Shown here piece after piece: positions 7,294 to 16,365 of a stretch of 34,270 nt of DNA. Source of the stretch: Lentisphaeria bacterium (GTDB lineage Bacteria; Verrucomicrobiota; Lentisphaeria; Victivallales; UBA1829). The DNA lies in assembly GCA_017524965.1 (NCBI GenBank), contig JAFXUM010000004.1, forward strand, positions 1 to 34,270, given 5' to 3'. The position numbers were made by a program, and so were the translations under genes. A model generated the notes under the pieces. That model worked only from the letters and a program-made list of their open reading frames with translations. It was not told the origin of the DNA and searched no databases. Positions within the stretch are counted from its first letter, which is position 1; each line of letters opens with the position of its first letter.

Positions 7294-7355
7294 GGACGCG
7301 TTGCGTCCGGGGGGCTCGCATTCGCTCGCCTCGGTGAACTCGTCTTCACGAGTTC
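7294..7355. repeat. Composite palindrome, copy 1b, divergent
   Basis: Hairpin A type: GGACGC-GTT-GCGTCC (7294-7308). Hairpin B type: GAACTCGT-CTTC-ACGAGTTC (7336-7355). Arm sequences differ from other copies but the two-hairpin layout and the TTC-containing loop are kept. Confidence 0.6.
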
Positions 7356-7399
7356 GATTGATTACGGGAACGCGAACGCGACAAGCAGAAGGTATCCGC

Positions 7400-8728
7400 C
7401 TAATTCATCTCTTTCAGGAGGTCGGAGGCGTAGATATCGCCTTGGGCGGCGGCCTTTTCCAGCCACTTCCGCGCCTCGGCGTTGTCCGTTTCCACACCTT
7501 TGCCCTTGAGGTACAGATACCCCAGGTTCCGCTGGGCGGCAAAATCGCCAAGCTCCGCCGCTTTCCTGAACCATTCCGCGGCCATTTCCGGTCGTTCGCT
7601 CGTCGCATAAATCATCCCGAGCGCCCGCATCGACCGCGCATCTCCCTGATCGGCGGCTTTCTGATACCACAGAATCGAATCGGGATTCCATCTGTTCCTG
7701 TTTCCTTTGTAACCCAGCAGGAGTCCGAGGCAGAACTGCGCTTCGACGTCACCCTGTTCCGCGTGTTTCCTGAAGATGTCTTCAACCTCCACCCTATGCG
7801 TTCCCCAAAAATCACCCGCGCGGACAATGGCCAGCCGGATTTCGGCCTCACTGCTTCCCAGAGCGGTGCCTTTCTGGAACAAATACTCAGCCATGGCACG
7901 GTCTCTCCTGACTCCGGCGCCCTCGTAATAGAGCTTGCCCAGCTGAATCAGCGCGGCGACGTCGTTGTTCTCCGCGTCTTTCAGCAACCGCTCAAGGTCG
8001 ATCCCCTCCGGAAGCTGTTTTACAACGGCTTTCGCCGCCTCCGTGCCCGGTTCCAGCCAAAGCCCTTTCGCCTTCAGTTCCTCGTCCGAAAGCATGCCCA
8101 GGTCCTGCACGACATCCGGATCCAGAACAACATAAAACAGGTCTTCCTCCAGCCAAAACGGTTGCGTCCGCCCAGCGGGATACTCGAACAGATCGTCAAT
8201 GCCGTCGGGGTAATGAAAATGCGTGCCCAGACCACTCACCTCGATTTCCTTTCCGGCCAAAGGACCGTTTAAGACATCGGCATAAATCTTCGTCTCCGTG
8301 TCCATATTCCACCGGAAATGCGTCACGCGGAACAAGGTCCCCGGAGGAAGCGCGAAACGGATCACTTTTCTTTCCTCCCTGTCCCAGATCATGCCGTCGC
8401 CTTTGCCGCCGATCGAATACCCCTGCGAGTTCAGCTCCTCATACGTTTCCAAACTGGCCTGATACCCCTCGCTTGACACCTCATATCCGGAAAAATCCTG
8501 ATCATAGGCATACAGCAAATCCGTTTTCCTCAGGTAATCCAGCGGATCCTGCGATTCGAAGTAATCGTAATCCACGCATCGCCCGGGCACCTTCACCAGA
8601 TAAACATGGCCGCCCTCGTAGCCCTCGCCCGACATGGACCAGGAATAATAACACGACGATGCGAAAACCGACAGCAGCAGAAACATGCCGGTCAGCAGAA
8701 AAATGGGCAGGCGGGATTTGAGTTTCAT
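7400..8728 (-). CDS. Lipoprotein with C-terminal Sel1 repeats
   Basis: Start at the ATG at 8728 (MKLKSRLPIFLLTGMFLLLS), chosen over an in-frame ATG 84 bases upstream because AGAAGGATG sits 8 bases before it, the promoter lies just upstream, and the resulting N-terminus is a good signal peptide. The motif VFASSC near residue 25 is a probable lipobox. Residues ~28-265 form an unrecognised domain rich in Tyr and Asp (YEGGHVYLVKVPGRC, FESQDPLDYLRK). Residues ~270-442 carry about five Sel1-type units, the last two typical (AAEWFRKAAELG; GKGVETDNAEARKWLEKAAAQ). It is the fifth Sel1 protein in the region but does not share the MSSRIISR signal cassette. The unknown N-terminal domain may carry the specific function. 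Confidence 0.87.
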   Translation of the reverse strand: MKLKSRLPIFLLTGMFLLLSVFASSCYYSWSMSGEGYEGGHVYLVKVPGRCVDYDYFESQDPLDYLRKTDLLYAYDQDFSGYEVSSEGYQASLETYEELNSQGYSIGGKGDGMIWDREERKVIRFALPPGTLFRVTHFRWNMDTETKIYADVLNGPLAGKEIEVSGLGTHFHYPDGIDDLFEYPAGRTQPFWLEEDLFYVVLDPDVVQDLGMLSDEELKAKGLWLEPGTEAAKAVVKQLPEGIDLERLLKDAENNDVAALIQLGKLYYEGAGVRRDRAMAEYLFQKGTALGSSEAEIRLAIVRAGDFWGTHRVEVEDIFRKHAEQGDVEAQFCLGLLLGYKGNRNRWNPDSILWYQKAADQGDARSMRALGMIYATSERPEMAAEWFRKAAELGDFAAQRNLGYLYLKGKGVETDNAEARKWLEKAAAQGDIYASDLLKEMN

Positions 8729-8761
8729 CGTATTGCATCCTTCTTTTGCCGTTCCGCGGAT

Positions 8762-8790
8762 AATATATCTTCCATTCTTTCGTTTTTCAA
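8762..8790 (-). promoter_or_regulatory. Promoter of the Sel1 lipoprotein gene at 8728
   Basis: TTGAAA (8785-8790) and TATATT (8762-8767) on the minus strand with a 17-base spacer, about 35 bases before the start codon. A 23-base tandem repeat begins 8 bases upstream of the -35 box. Confidence 0.65.
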
Positions 8791-8798
8791 GCACGAAT

Positions 8799-8867
8799 CG
8801 GTCAGATTTCACGATTTCATTCGGTCGGATTTCACAATTTCAGTCAGTCGGAGAGCGTGATTTCAGT
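8799..8867. repeat. Three imperfect 23-base tandem repeats upstream of a promoter
   Basis: Units at 8799-8821, 8822-8844 and 8845-8867 share the pattern CGGTCNGATTTCACNATTTC followed by AGT/ATT; the third is more diverged. They lie between the end of the neighbouring gene (8892) and the -35 box at 8785-8790, roughly two helical turns per unit. Confidence 0.7.
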
Positions 8868-8891
8868 CGGAGCCCGTCCATTCAGAATTGC

Positions 8892-9344
8892 TCAGTAGAA
8901 CATCGGTCCGAACAGGAGCGCATGAAGAGTCGCGTGACAGGGGAAAAGCAGGATCTCAATGGGGATCTCGATGTCGGGACGATCCATAAAATGCCAGACC
9001 ATGCACACATAGGGGAGTCCGATAAACGTTTCTTCCACGATGAAAATACAAACGCAGACGGCGGTGAACCATTCGATGCCGAATTCCTTCGTCCGAGGTG
9101 GCTGTTCTTCCATTTGCGGCGGGGGCGGCGTGCCTCGTCGGCAGAGTTTCTTCACGAACCAGACCAGACGACGGATGAGTTCGAAGACCAGCAGAAGCGG
9201 CGTCCCGCCGATCAGCAGCAGGTCGAAATAGACCAGCCCCCGGACGCGCGGACACGCATCGGCATCCCGGATCGTCCGCCGATCATCCGCCGGCTCGACA
9301 TCCCCGATCACAACATCCTGTTTCGGTTCATCCTGTTCCGTCAT
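8892..9344 (-). CDS. Small membrane protein, unknown function
   Basis: 150 residues from the ATG at 9344. A polar acidic N-terminus (MTEQDEPKQDVVIGDVEPAD) is followed by a hydrophobic span (~residues 37-58, GLVYFDLLLIGGTPLLLVFE), a basic Pro-rich stretch (KKLCRRGTPPPPQMEEQPP), and two more spans (~90-115, WFTAVCVCIFIVEETFIGLPYV; ~128-150 to the C-terminus). No family is recognised. There is no obvious ribosome site; a four-codon frame starting at the ATG at 9355 ends in a TGA that overlaps this start codon, which could allow coupling. A good promoter lies at 9396-9424. The next minus-strand gene starts 164 bases on, behind its own promoter. Confidence 0.65.
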   Translation of the reverse strand: MTEQDEPKQDVVIGDVEPADDRRTIRDADACPRVRGLVYFDLLLIGGTPLLLVFELIRRLVWFVKKLCRRGTPPPPQMEEQPPRTKEFGIEWFTAVCVCIFIVEETFIGLPYVCMVWHFMDRPDIEIPIEILLFPCHATLHALLFGPMFY

Positions 9345-9395
9345 AGTAGGTTCATTGTCAAACTGGAATTAGTACGATTTGTCATTTTATAAGAA

Positions 9396-9424
9396 ACTAT
9401 ACATCCTCAATAGCGATATTGCAA
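9396..9424 (-). promoter_or_regulatory. Promoter of the small membrane protein gene
   Basis: TTGCAA (9419-9424) and TATAGT (9396-9401) on the minus strand with a 17-base spacer, about 50 bases before the start codon. Confidence 0.6.
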
Positions 9425-9448
9425 ATGGGAAAACGGTTATAACCATGT

Positions 9449-9487
9449 AAAAAACGGAGCCGGAATCCTGTTGTAGACTCCGGCTCC
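9449..9487 (-). terminator. Rho-independent terminator after pnp
   Basis: On the minus strand a perfect 9-base stem (GGAGCCGGA at 9456-9464 pairing with TCCGGCTCC at 9479-9487) is followed by a G/T-rich tail with six T. It lies about 100 bases after the pnp stop, beyond the composite palindromes. Confidence 0.85.
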
Positions 9488-9488
9488 T

Positions 9489-9574
9489 GAGGGCAAGCCC
9501 TCAACTGCAGTAGTGCCTTGCTTCGTAACGGCACAAGGACAAGACTGCAGAAGTGCGCGGCTATGCTCGCGCAC
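9489..9574. repeat. Composite palindromes, copy 2, two units
   Basis: Unit one: GAGGGC-AA-GCCCTC (9489-9502), spacer with CTGCAG, then GTGCC...GGCAC (9513-9534) with CTTCGT in the loop. Unit two: spacer ACTGCAGA, then GTGCGCG (9553-9559), loop GCTATGCT, CGCGCAC (9568-9574). The pair ends nine bases from the pnp stop codon. Confidence 0.8.
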
Positions 9575-9583
9575 AATGCGATA

Positions 9584-11701
9584 TCACTTCTTGCCGTCGA
9601 GCTCTTCGAGGGCGGCCTTGCGGCTGAGGCGGATCTTGCCGCTGCGGTCGATGTCGACGACCTTCACGCTCACGACGTCGCCTTCCTTGCAGATGTCGGT
9701 GACGTTCGCGACACGGTAGTTCGCCATCTCGGAGATGTGGAGCAGGCCGTCCTGGCCGGGGAGGATCTCGACGAACGCGCCGAAGTCCTTGACGGTCTTG
9801 ACGACGCCGCGGTAGATCTTGCCGATCTCGGCCTCGGCGGTGTAATACTGTATCTTGCGCTTGACCTCTTCGAGGATCTCCTTGTTGCCGGCGAGGATGC
9901 TGACGGAGCCGTCGTCCGCGATGTCGACCTGGGACTGCGTGGATTCGGTGATCTCCTTGATGTTCTTGCCGCCGGTGCCGATGAGGGCGCCGATCTTGTC
10001 CGGGTTGATGTGGATGACTTCCATCTGCGGAGCGCGCGGACTGACCTCGGGACGCGGCGCGGCGATGCAGTCGCGGACGACCTTGTGGATCTCGGCGCGC
10101 GCGGCCTTGTTCTGCTGCATGGCGCGTGCGAGCGTGGCGATCGGGATTCCGGGAAGCTTCAGGTCGAGCTGGAATCCGGTGATGCCTTCCTCGGTGCCGC
10201 AGACCTTGAAGTCCATGTCGCCGAAGTGGTCTTCCGCGCCGATGATGTCGGTGAGGAGGAGTTCCTTGCCGGTGTCGTCGGTCACGAGGCCGCAGGAGAT
10301 GCCCACGACCGGGGACTTGATCGGCACACCGGCGTCCATGAGGGCGAGCGTGGCGCCGCAGACGGACGCCATGGACGTGGAGCCGTTGGACGCCATGATC
10401 TCGGAGACGCAGCGGACGGTGTACGGGAAGTCCTTCGGCACGACCTGCGCGACGGAGCGTTCGGCGAGGTTGCCGTGTCCGATCTCGCGGCGGCCGGGGC
10501 CGGCGATGCGGCCGGTTTCGCCCGTGCTGTAGTTCGGGAAGTTGTAGTGCAGGTAGAATTTCTTGACGTTGGTGCCGCCGTAGATTTTGTCGGATTCCTG
10601 GGCGTCCTTCGGGCCGCCGAGGGTGGCGATCACGAGCGCCTGGGTCTCGCCGCGCTGGAAGAGCGCGCTGCCGTGGACGACGGGGAGGACGCCGACTTCG
10701 GCGGAGAGCGGGCGGATCTGGGTCACGCCGCGTCCGTCGGGACGGTAGCCCTTCTCGAGGATCGCCTTGCGGATGGTGGCGCGGACGTACTTGTCAAACG
10801 CCATGCCGAGGTAGAAATTGAAATCCTCTTCGCCGTAGGCTTCGAGGTACTGTTCCTTGAGCTGTTCCGCGCAGAGTTCCTTCAGCTCGGAGAGGCCCTT
10901 TTCGCGGTCTTCCTTGCCGGGGACGAGGCACGCGGCCTCGATCTTGTCGGAGATGAGCGCGATCATGGCGGCGTTGAAATCTTCCGGGACGAGGTGGAGC
11001 GTGGGCTCCTTCTTCGGACGACCGACCTTGGCGGCGAGTTCGAGTTGGGCTTCGCACTGCTTCTTCACGATCTCGTTGGCGAAGATCATCGCCTTTTCGA
11101 GCGTGTCCTCGGAGCATTCCTTCGCCTCGCCCTCGATCATGATGACCTTGTCCGGCAGGCCGGCGTACACGAGCTCCAGCGTGCTCTTTTCCATTTCCTG
11201 GATCGTCGGGTTCGCGATGAACTCGCCGTCGATGCAGCCGACGCGGACGGCGCCGATCGGGCCCTGGAACGGCAGGTCGGAGAGCACGAGCGCGGTGGAC
11301 GCGCCGAGCATGGAGAGCACGTCGCCCTCGTTCACGCCGTCGGCGGAGAGCAGCAGGCCGCAGACCTGGACTTCATCGAAGAAGCCTTCCGGGAAGAGCG
11401 GACGGATCGGGCGGTCGGCCATGCGGCAGATCAGGATCTCCTTGTCGCTGGGACGGCCTTCGCGCTTGATATAGCCGCCGGGGAACTTGCCGGCCGCGGA
11501 ATACTTCTCGCGGTAGTCGACCTGCAGCGGGAAGAAGTCCTGGCCTTTCTTCGCCTCGCCGGAGCAGGCGGCGGAGAAGACGATGGTGTCGCCCTGACGG
11601 ACCGTGCAGGAGCCGTTGGCGAGGTGAGCGAGCTTGCCGGCTGCCAGCGTGAGGTCGCGGCCCGGTCCGATGTTGATTTTGACTGAAATCTCTTCCAGCA
11701 T
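9584..11701 (-). CDS. pnp: Polyribonucleotide nucleotidyltransferase (PNPase)
   Basis: 705 residues, the usual PNPase length. The start at 11701 follows a perfect ribosome site (AAGGAGGT, 6 bases away). PNPase degrades RNA 3' to 5' with phosphate and is part of the RNA degradosome in many bacteria. Domain order: first RNase PH-like core (~1-210, including [20 protein letters not shown]), helical linker, second catalytic RNase PH core (~310-540, with [21 protein letters not shown] and [10 protein letters not shown]), KH domain (~555-610, GxxG loop as IGTGGKNI) and S1 domain (~620-690, [20 protein letters not shown]). All key motifs look intact. It lies downstream of rpsO as in E. coli and many others, here with a long 425-base gap. 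Composite palindromes and a strong terminator follow it. Confidence 0.98.
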   Translation of the reverse strand: MLEEISVKINIGPGRDLTLAAGKLAHLANGSCTVRQGDTIVFSAACSGEAKKGQDFFPLQVDYREKYSAAGKFPGGYIKREGRPSDKEILICRMADRPIRPLFPEGFFDEVQVCGLLLSADGVNEGDVLSMLGASTALVLSDLPFQGPIGAVRVGCIDGEFIANPTIQEMEKSTLELVYAGLPDKVIMIEGEAKECSEDTLEKAMIFANEIVKKQCEAQLELAAKVGRPKKEPTLHLVPEDFNAAMIALISDKIEAACLVPGKEDREKGLSELKELCAEQLKEQYLEAYGEEDFNFYLGMAFDKYVRATIRKAILEKGYRPDGRGVTQIRPLSAEVGVLPVVHGSALFQRGETQALVIATLGGPKDAQESDKIYGGTNVKKFYLHYNFPNYSTGETGRIAGPGRREIGHGNLAERSVAQVVPKDFPYTVRCVSEIMASNGSTSMASVCGATLALMDAGVPIKSPVVGISCGLVTDDTGKELLLTDIIGAEDHFGDMDFKVCGTEEGITGFQLDLKLPGIPIATLARAMQQNKAARAEIHKVVRDCIAAPRPEVSPRAPQMEVIHINPDKIGALIGTGGKNIKEITESTQSQVDIADDGSVSILAGNKEILEEVKRKIQYYTAEAEIGKIYRGVVKTVKDFGAFVEILPGQDGLLHISEMANYRVANVTDICKEGDVVSVKVVDIDRSGKIRLSRKAALEELDGKK

Positions 11702-12126
11702 GTGGTACCTCCTTGAGGTGGTTTGGTGCCTCAGGAGCCTGCATGTCCCCGAATGGATTTTGTTCGGTCAGCTTGCCCGCGTGGAACCGCGGTATCAGCC
11801 TCCGCGCCCGGACCCGGATTCGCCGGGTTGTCCATGTCGGGAGCTGATAACGTCAATTCCACACCGGCCGCCGTCGAAATGGTGCATCCATTCAGTTTCA
11901 GGGCTCGCGTCCGCTTCGCGTTCCGCAATGAACGGGAAGCAGGTGAGCGTGGCTCCTGTCGGCGGTTGTTGGATTGCCGCCGCGTCATTTGACCGGAAAA
12001 TCCGGCCGTTTTTCACGCGGCGGACGGTTTTGGTGAAAGGGTTATAATACACAAAATGGCCGCGCCCCCGGATTCATGCCGGGAACGCAACCATTTTCGC
12101 GTGTCGATTCAAAGAGCAGCGTGCTG
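11702..12126 (-). other. Long rpsO-pnp intergenic region, probable pnp leader
   Basis: No convincing gene in 425 bases; open frames here have no ribosome site, unusual composition and no recognisable product. Several small inverted repeats are visible: CCGCG/CGCGG near 11777-11792, CCCGG/CCGGG inside GGA/TCC (11810-11833), and AATGG/CCATT (11878-11892). In E. coli the corresponding region carries an RNase III-cleaved hairpin through which PNPase controls its own synthesis; a similar role here is only an inference. An AT-rich stretch near 12040-12057 could hold a weak promoter. Confidence 0.5.
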
Positions 12127-12396
12127 TCACTTCTGGCCGCGGATACCGAGTTCGGCGGCGAGGGAGAGATAGCGCTCGTGGTTCTCTTTGGAGAGATACT
12201 TCAGCAGGCGTTTGCGGCGGTTGACCATGGCCATGAGGCCGAAACGGGAGCTGTTGTCCTTCTTGTGAGAACGCATGTGATCGGTGAGTTCGGCGATCTT
12301 GGTGCTGAGCACGGCAATCTGGACCTCGGGGGATCCGACGTCACCCTCGTGGCGGGCGTATTTCTGCATGATCGCGGTTTTAGTTTCTTTTTCCAT
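12127..12396 (-). CDS. rpsO: 30S ribosomal protein S15
   Basis: 89 residues, exactly the family length. The start at 12396 has AGGAA about 9 bases upstream. The sequence shows the S15 hallmarks: DVGSPEVQIAVLSTKIAELT, the RNA-contacting H...HKKDNSSR segment, and GLMAMVNRRKRLLKYL. S15 binds the central domain of 16S rRNA early in assembly of the small subunit and often represses its own mRNA. It is the first gene of the rpsO-pnp pair and has its own promoter, divergent from that of gpmI. Confidence 0.98.
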   Translation of the reverse strand: MEKETKTAIMQKYARHEGDVGSPEVQIAVLSTKIAELTDHMRSHKKDNSSRFGLMAMVNRRKRLLKYLSKENHERYLSLAAELGIRGQK

Positions 12397-12442
12397 TGAA
12401 TTCCATTCCTGTTTGCGGGATTAAAACGAATTTTATCCTTTT

Positions 12443-12470
12443 AAGATACATCCCTTTTCGAAAAATGCAA
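12443..12470 (-). promoter_or_regulatory. Promoter of rpsO
   Basis: TTGCAT (12465-12470) and TATCTT (12443-12448) on the minus strand with a 16-base spacer, about 47 bases before the start codon. Confidence 0.6.
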
Positions 12471-12519
12471 GCCGGTTTCGCTTTTTTTTGTCATTTTTCG
12501 TTCCTTCCGGGCTTCCCGC

Positions 12520-12548
12520 TTGCATCGGCCCGCCTCGCGTGGTATATT
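12520..12548 (+). promoter_or_regulatory. Promoter of gpmI
   Basis: TTGCAT (12520-12525) and TATATT (12543-12548) with a 17-base spacer; the start codon is about 80 bases downstream. Confidence 0.65.
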
Positions 12549-12629
12549 AATAGGTTATGACATTGTAACCGAAACACAACATGCCCGCCCGCGAAACGCG
12601 GCGGCGCACCAACCTTCAGGAGTTTTCCC

Positions 12630-14278
<1,649 letters not shown>

Positions 14279-14279
<1 letters not shown>

Positions 14280-14368
14280 CACTGCAAGCAGTGTTGAAGT
14301 AGTGCCCGGCTTCGCTCGGGCACACTGCAAGCGGTGCTGATACAGTGCCGGGACTTCGCGCCCGGCAC
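14279..14368. repeat. Composite palindromes, copy 3, two units
   Basis: Unit one: ACACTGC-AA-GCAGTGT (14279-14294; its first A is the last base of the gpmI stop), spacer ending AGT, then GTGCCCG (14302-14308), loop GCTTCGCT, CGGGCAC (14317-14323). Unit two: CACTGC-AA-GCGGTG, spacer, then GTGCCGGG (14345-14352), loop ACTTCGCG, CCCGGCAC (14361-14368). Hairpin B of unit one is identical to that of copy 1, seven kilobases away. Confidence 0.85.
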
Positions 14369-14423
14369 GTTTAACCTCAAACAAAGCGTTTCGTCCGTCC
14401 GCTCCCCGGCGTCTCCCTGCCCC

Positions 14424-15440
14424 ATGCGCTCCCTCATCCTGATCGACTCCTACGCTCAGATATTCCGCGGATACTTCGCGGTCCGCGTGCTCAATTCGCA
14501 CGACGGCACCCCGACCAACGCGGTCTTCGCAATGGCGAAGTTCCTGCTCAAGCTCCACGCGGACTACCCCGCCGACGCGTTCGACGGCGCGTTCGTCTTC
14601 GACCTCGGGAAACCCGCGCACAGGCTCGAACTCGCCCCGGACTACAAGGCGAACCGGCCGCCCGCGCCGCCCGACCTGAACGCGCAGGTCCCGATCATCC
14701 GCGACCTGATCCGGGCGTTCGGCTGGCCGCTCTTCGAGCAGCAGGCGTGGGAGGCGGACGACCTCATTTCCGCGCTCACGTGCGCGTTCCCGGACCGCGA
14801 AATCCGCATCATCTCGGCGGACAAGGACCTCGCCCAGCTCGTCAATGACCGCGTCGCCATGCTCATCCCGTCCCGCTCCGGGACCGGGTTCGAACTGCGC
14901 GACGAAGCCGCCGTGGTGGAGAAGTTCGGCGTGCCGCCGTCCGGCATCATCGACTACCTCGCGCTCGTCGGCGACACCGCGGACAACATCCCCGGCATCG
15001 AGGGCGTTGGCCCGAAGACCGCCGCGAAGCTCATCTGCGCCTGCGGATCCATCGACGCCATCCTCGCGAATCCCGCTTCGGTCGCCAACGAAAACCTCCG
15101 CGCCAAGCTCGTCGACGGCGCGGAACACCTCCGCAAAAACCAGGCGCTGGTGCGTCTGCTCCGCGAACCTCCGGCGGGCGCAAGCTGGTCCGACGCCATG
15201 CTCGTGCGCACCGCGCCCGATTTCCGCCGCATCCGCGAGCTCGCCGCGAAGCTCGACCTGCACAGCATCCTGCGCGACCTCGACAAAATCGCGCCGGAAA
15301 CCGCGTTCGAGGATATCTGCGACGATCCCGACGACTTGTTCGCCGCCGCCTCAAAGCCCGCGAAACCGGAACAGCCGGCTCCCGCCGCCGAAAAGGCCCC
15401 GGAGAAGCCCGCTTCCGATCAAATGGAGTTCGATTTCTGA
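14424..15440 (+). CDS. 5'-3' exonuclease of the PolA-N/FEN family, stand-alone, with a clamp-motif-like tail
   Basis: Start taken at the ATG at 14424 (MRSLILIDSYAQIFRGYFA), where family homology begins; an in-frame ATG at 14334 lies within a palindrome and is unlikely. The protein has 338 residues and resembles the N-terminal 5'-3' exonuclease/flap-nuclease domain of DNA polymerase I without any polymerase. Visible features: the metal-binding Asp in LILIDSYA, HRLELAPDYKANRPPAP, the Asp cluster WEADDLISAL, RIISADKDLAQLV, and the helix-hairpin-helix LVGDTADNIPGIEGVGPKTA. The C-terminal ~35 residues are a Pro/Ala/Glu-rich linker ending SDQMEFDF, which resembles the hexapeptide sliding-clamp-binding motif (Q-L/M-x-L/F-x-L/F). 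A role in Okazaki-fragment or repair flap removal is inferred. It is followed after one base by the yggS-like gene. No clear ribosome site precedes it. Confidence 0.88.
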   Translation: MRSLILIDSYAQIFRGYFAVRVLNSHDGTPTNAVFAMAKFLLKLHADYPADAFDGAFVFDLGKPAHRLELAPDYKANRPPAPPDLNAQVPIIRDLIRAFGWPLFEQQAWEADDLISALTCAFPDREIRIISADKDLAQLVNDRVAMLIPSRSGTGFELRDEAAVVEKFGVPPSGIIDYLALVGDTADNIPGIEGVGPKTAAKLICACGSIDAILANPASVANENLRAKLVDGAEHLRKNQALVRLLREPPAGASWSDAMLVRTAPDFRRIRELAAKLDLHSILRDLDKIAPETAFEDICDDPDDLFAAASKPAKPEQPAPAAEKAPEKPASDQMEFDF

Positions 15441-15441
15441 C

Positions 15442-16140
15442 ATGAATACCATCCGCGACCACCTCGAATCTGTCCGGGCACAGATCGCCGCCGCCGAAGC
15501 CGCAGCCGGACGCCCCGCCGGGTCCGTCCGCCTCCTCGCCGTCTCCAAGACCTTCCCCGCCGAAGACGTCGCCGCGGCGTTCGCGTGCGGCCAGACCTGT
15601 TTCGGCGAAAACCGCGTGCAGGAACTCGCCTCGAAGGTCCCCGCCCTGCCCGACACGATCGAATGGCATCTGATCGGCTCGCTCCAGTCCAACAAGGCCG
15701 CGAAGGCCGCCGCGCTCGCGAGCTGGATCCACTCCGTCGACTCCGAAAAGCTCGTGCGGAAGATCTCCGCGGCCGCAGATTCGCTCGGAAAAACGGTCAA
15801 CATCCTTTTCGAGGTCAATTCCGGCGAGGAGAACAAGACCGGGTTCCGTTCTGACGACGACCTCCGCGCCTCGCTCGAAGCCGCCCTCGCGCTCCCCGGC
15901 ATCCAGGTGCGCGGCCTGATGACCATGGCCCCGCTCGGGTCCGACGAAGCCGCGTTGCACCGCGTGTTCGCCTCGCTCCGCTCACGGCGTGACGCGCTCG
16001 AACAGGAATTCGGCGTCAGGCTGCCCGAACTCTCCATGGGCATGAGCGGCGACTTCCGCGAAGCCATCGCCGAGGGCGCGACCATCGTCCGCATCGGCAC
16101 CGCCATCTTCGGCGGGAGGCAGAAGCCTCCACTTGGGTAG
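15442..16140 (+). CDS. YggS/PROSC-family pyridoxal phosphate homeostasis protein
   Basis: 232 residues, normal for the family. The start at 15442 lies one base after the exonuclease stop (TGACATG), implying translational coupling. These proteins bind pyridoxal 5'-phosphate on a single TIM barrel and keep the cofactor pool balanced; no catalytic activity is established. The PLP lysine is Lys36 (VRLLAVSKTFP). Other signatures are CFGENRVQEL, IEWHLIGSLQSNKA, VNSGEENKTGF, GLMTMAPLG, ELSMGMSGDFREAIAEGATI and VRIGTAIFG. The last residues (GRQKPPLG) and stop are encoded inside a composite palindrome (16115-16163), so the tail was probably changed by insertion of that element. A bidirectional terminator follows. 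Confidence 0.95.
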   Translation: MNTIRDHLESVRAQIAAAEAAAGRPAGSVRLLAVSKTFPAEDVAAAFACGQTCFGENRVQELASKVPALPDTIEWHLIGSLQSNKAAKAAALASWIHSVDSEKLVRKISAAADSLGKTVNILFEVNSGEENKTGFRSDDDLRASLEAALALPGIQVRGLMTMAPLGSDEAALHRVFASLRSRRDALEQEFGVRLPELSMGMSGDFREAIAEGATIVRIGTAIFGGRQKPPLG

Positions 16141-16163
16141 TGCGCTCAGCTTCGCAACGCCAC
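16115..16163. repeat. Composite palindrome, copy 4, overlapping the yggS-like stop
   Basis: Hairpin A: GGAGGC-AGAA-GCCTCC (16115-16130). Spacer ACTTGGGTAGT. Hairpin B is degenerate: GTGCG...CGCCAC (16140-16163) with GCTTCGC in the loop. The spacer matches copy 5 closely (ACTTGGGCAGT). Confidence 0.75.
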
Positions 16164-16193
16164 GAGGGACAATCTTCCACAAAAAACATAAAG

Positions 16194-16230
16194 CGGGCTG
16201 CCCGAGTTGATTCGGACAGCCCGATTGTTT
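16194..16230 (+). terminator. Terminator between convergent genes, likely bidirectional
   Basis: CGGGCTGCCCGA (16194-16205) pairs with TCGGACAGCCCG (16212-16223) with one G-T pair and loop GTTGAT. It is followed by ATTGTTTC on the plus strand and preceded by an A-run (16180-16186) that would be a T-run for minus-strand transcripts of the ankyrin gene. Confidence 0.75.
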
Positions 16231-16277
16231 CAGGATGCCTGCCGTTCAAGGTTCAGCTCACGGCAAGCTCAACATGC

Positions 16278-16365
16278 GTGCTCGAGCGCAGCAGAACACT
16301 GTATCGGCGTACTCCGCGTGTGCCGGAGCGAAGCCCGGCACTGCCCAAGTGGAGGCTGCGCCTCC
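16278..16365. repeat. Composite palindromes, copy 5, two units in reverse orientation
   Basis: Reading leftward from the stop of the ankyrin gene (16366-16368): hairpin A GGAGGC-TGC-GCCTCC (16351-16365), spacer ACTTGGGCAGT, hairpin B GTGCCGG (16320-16326), loop AGCGAAGC, CCGGCAC (16335-16341). A degenerate second unit continues to 16278 (GCG-TACTC-CGC, then GTG...CAC). The element starts at the base next to the stop codon. Confidence 0.8.

Larger units (their letters stand above)
6856..7399. other. Gene-free 544-base stretch dense in palindromes
   Basis: No convincing gene is seen. It holds the AT-rich promoter block of the lipoprotein gene (6906-6941), a purine-rich run (6951-6975), and at least five hairpins: GGGCGC/GCGCCC near 7068-7093, GGCGC-GCA-GCGCC (7172-7184), and the composite palindromes at 7197-7242 and 7294-7355. 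The last lies 45 bases after the stop of the next gene on the minus strand and may form or protect its transcript end. Confidence 0.7.

Noticed and set aside
7197-7355. CRISPR array or attachment site in the palindrome-rich gap
   Set aside because: Repeats are hairpins with variable arms, not identical repeats with regular spacers, and no integrase or tRNA gene is near.
9518-11686. Open frame of about 720 codons on the plus strand opposite pnp
   Set aside because: It is antisense to a perfect PNPase gene, starts inside the composite palindromes, and has no ribosome site or recognisable domain.
11731-12052. Two overlapping minus-strand frames of about 85 codons in the rpsO-pnp gap
   Set aside because: Neither has a ribosome site, a plausible start or a recognisable product, and they exclude each other; the stretch is better read as leader.
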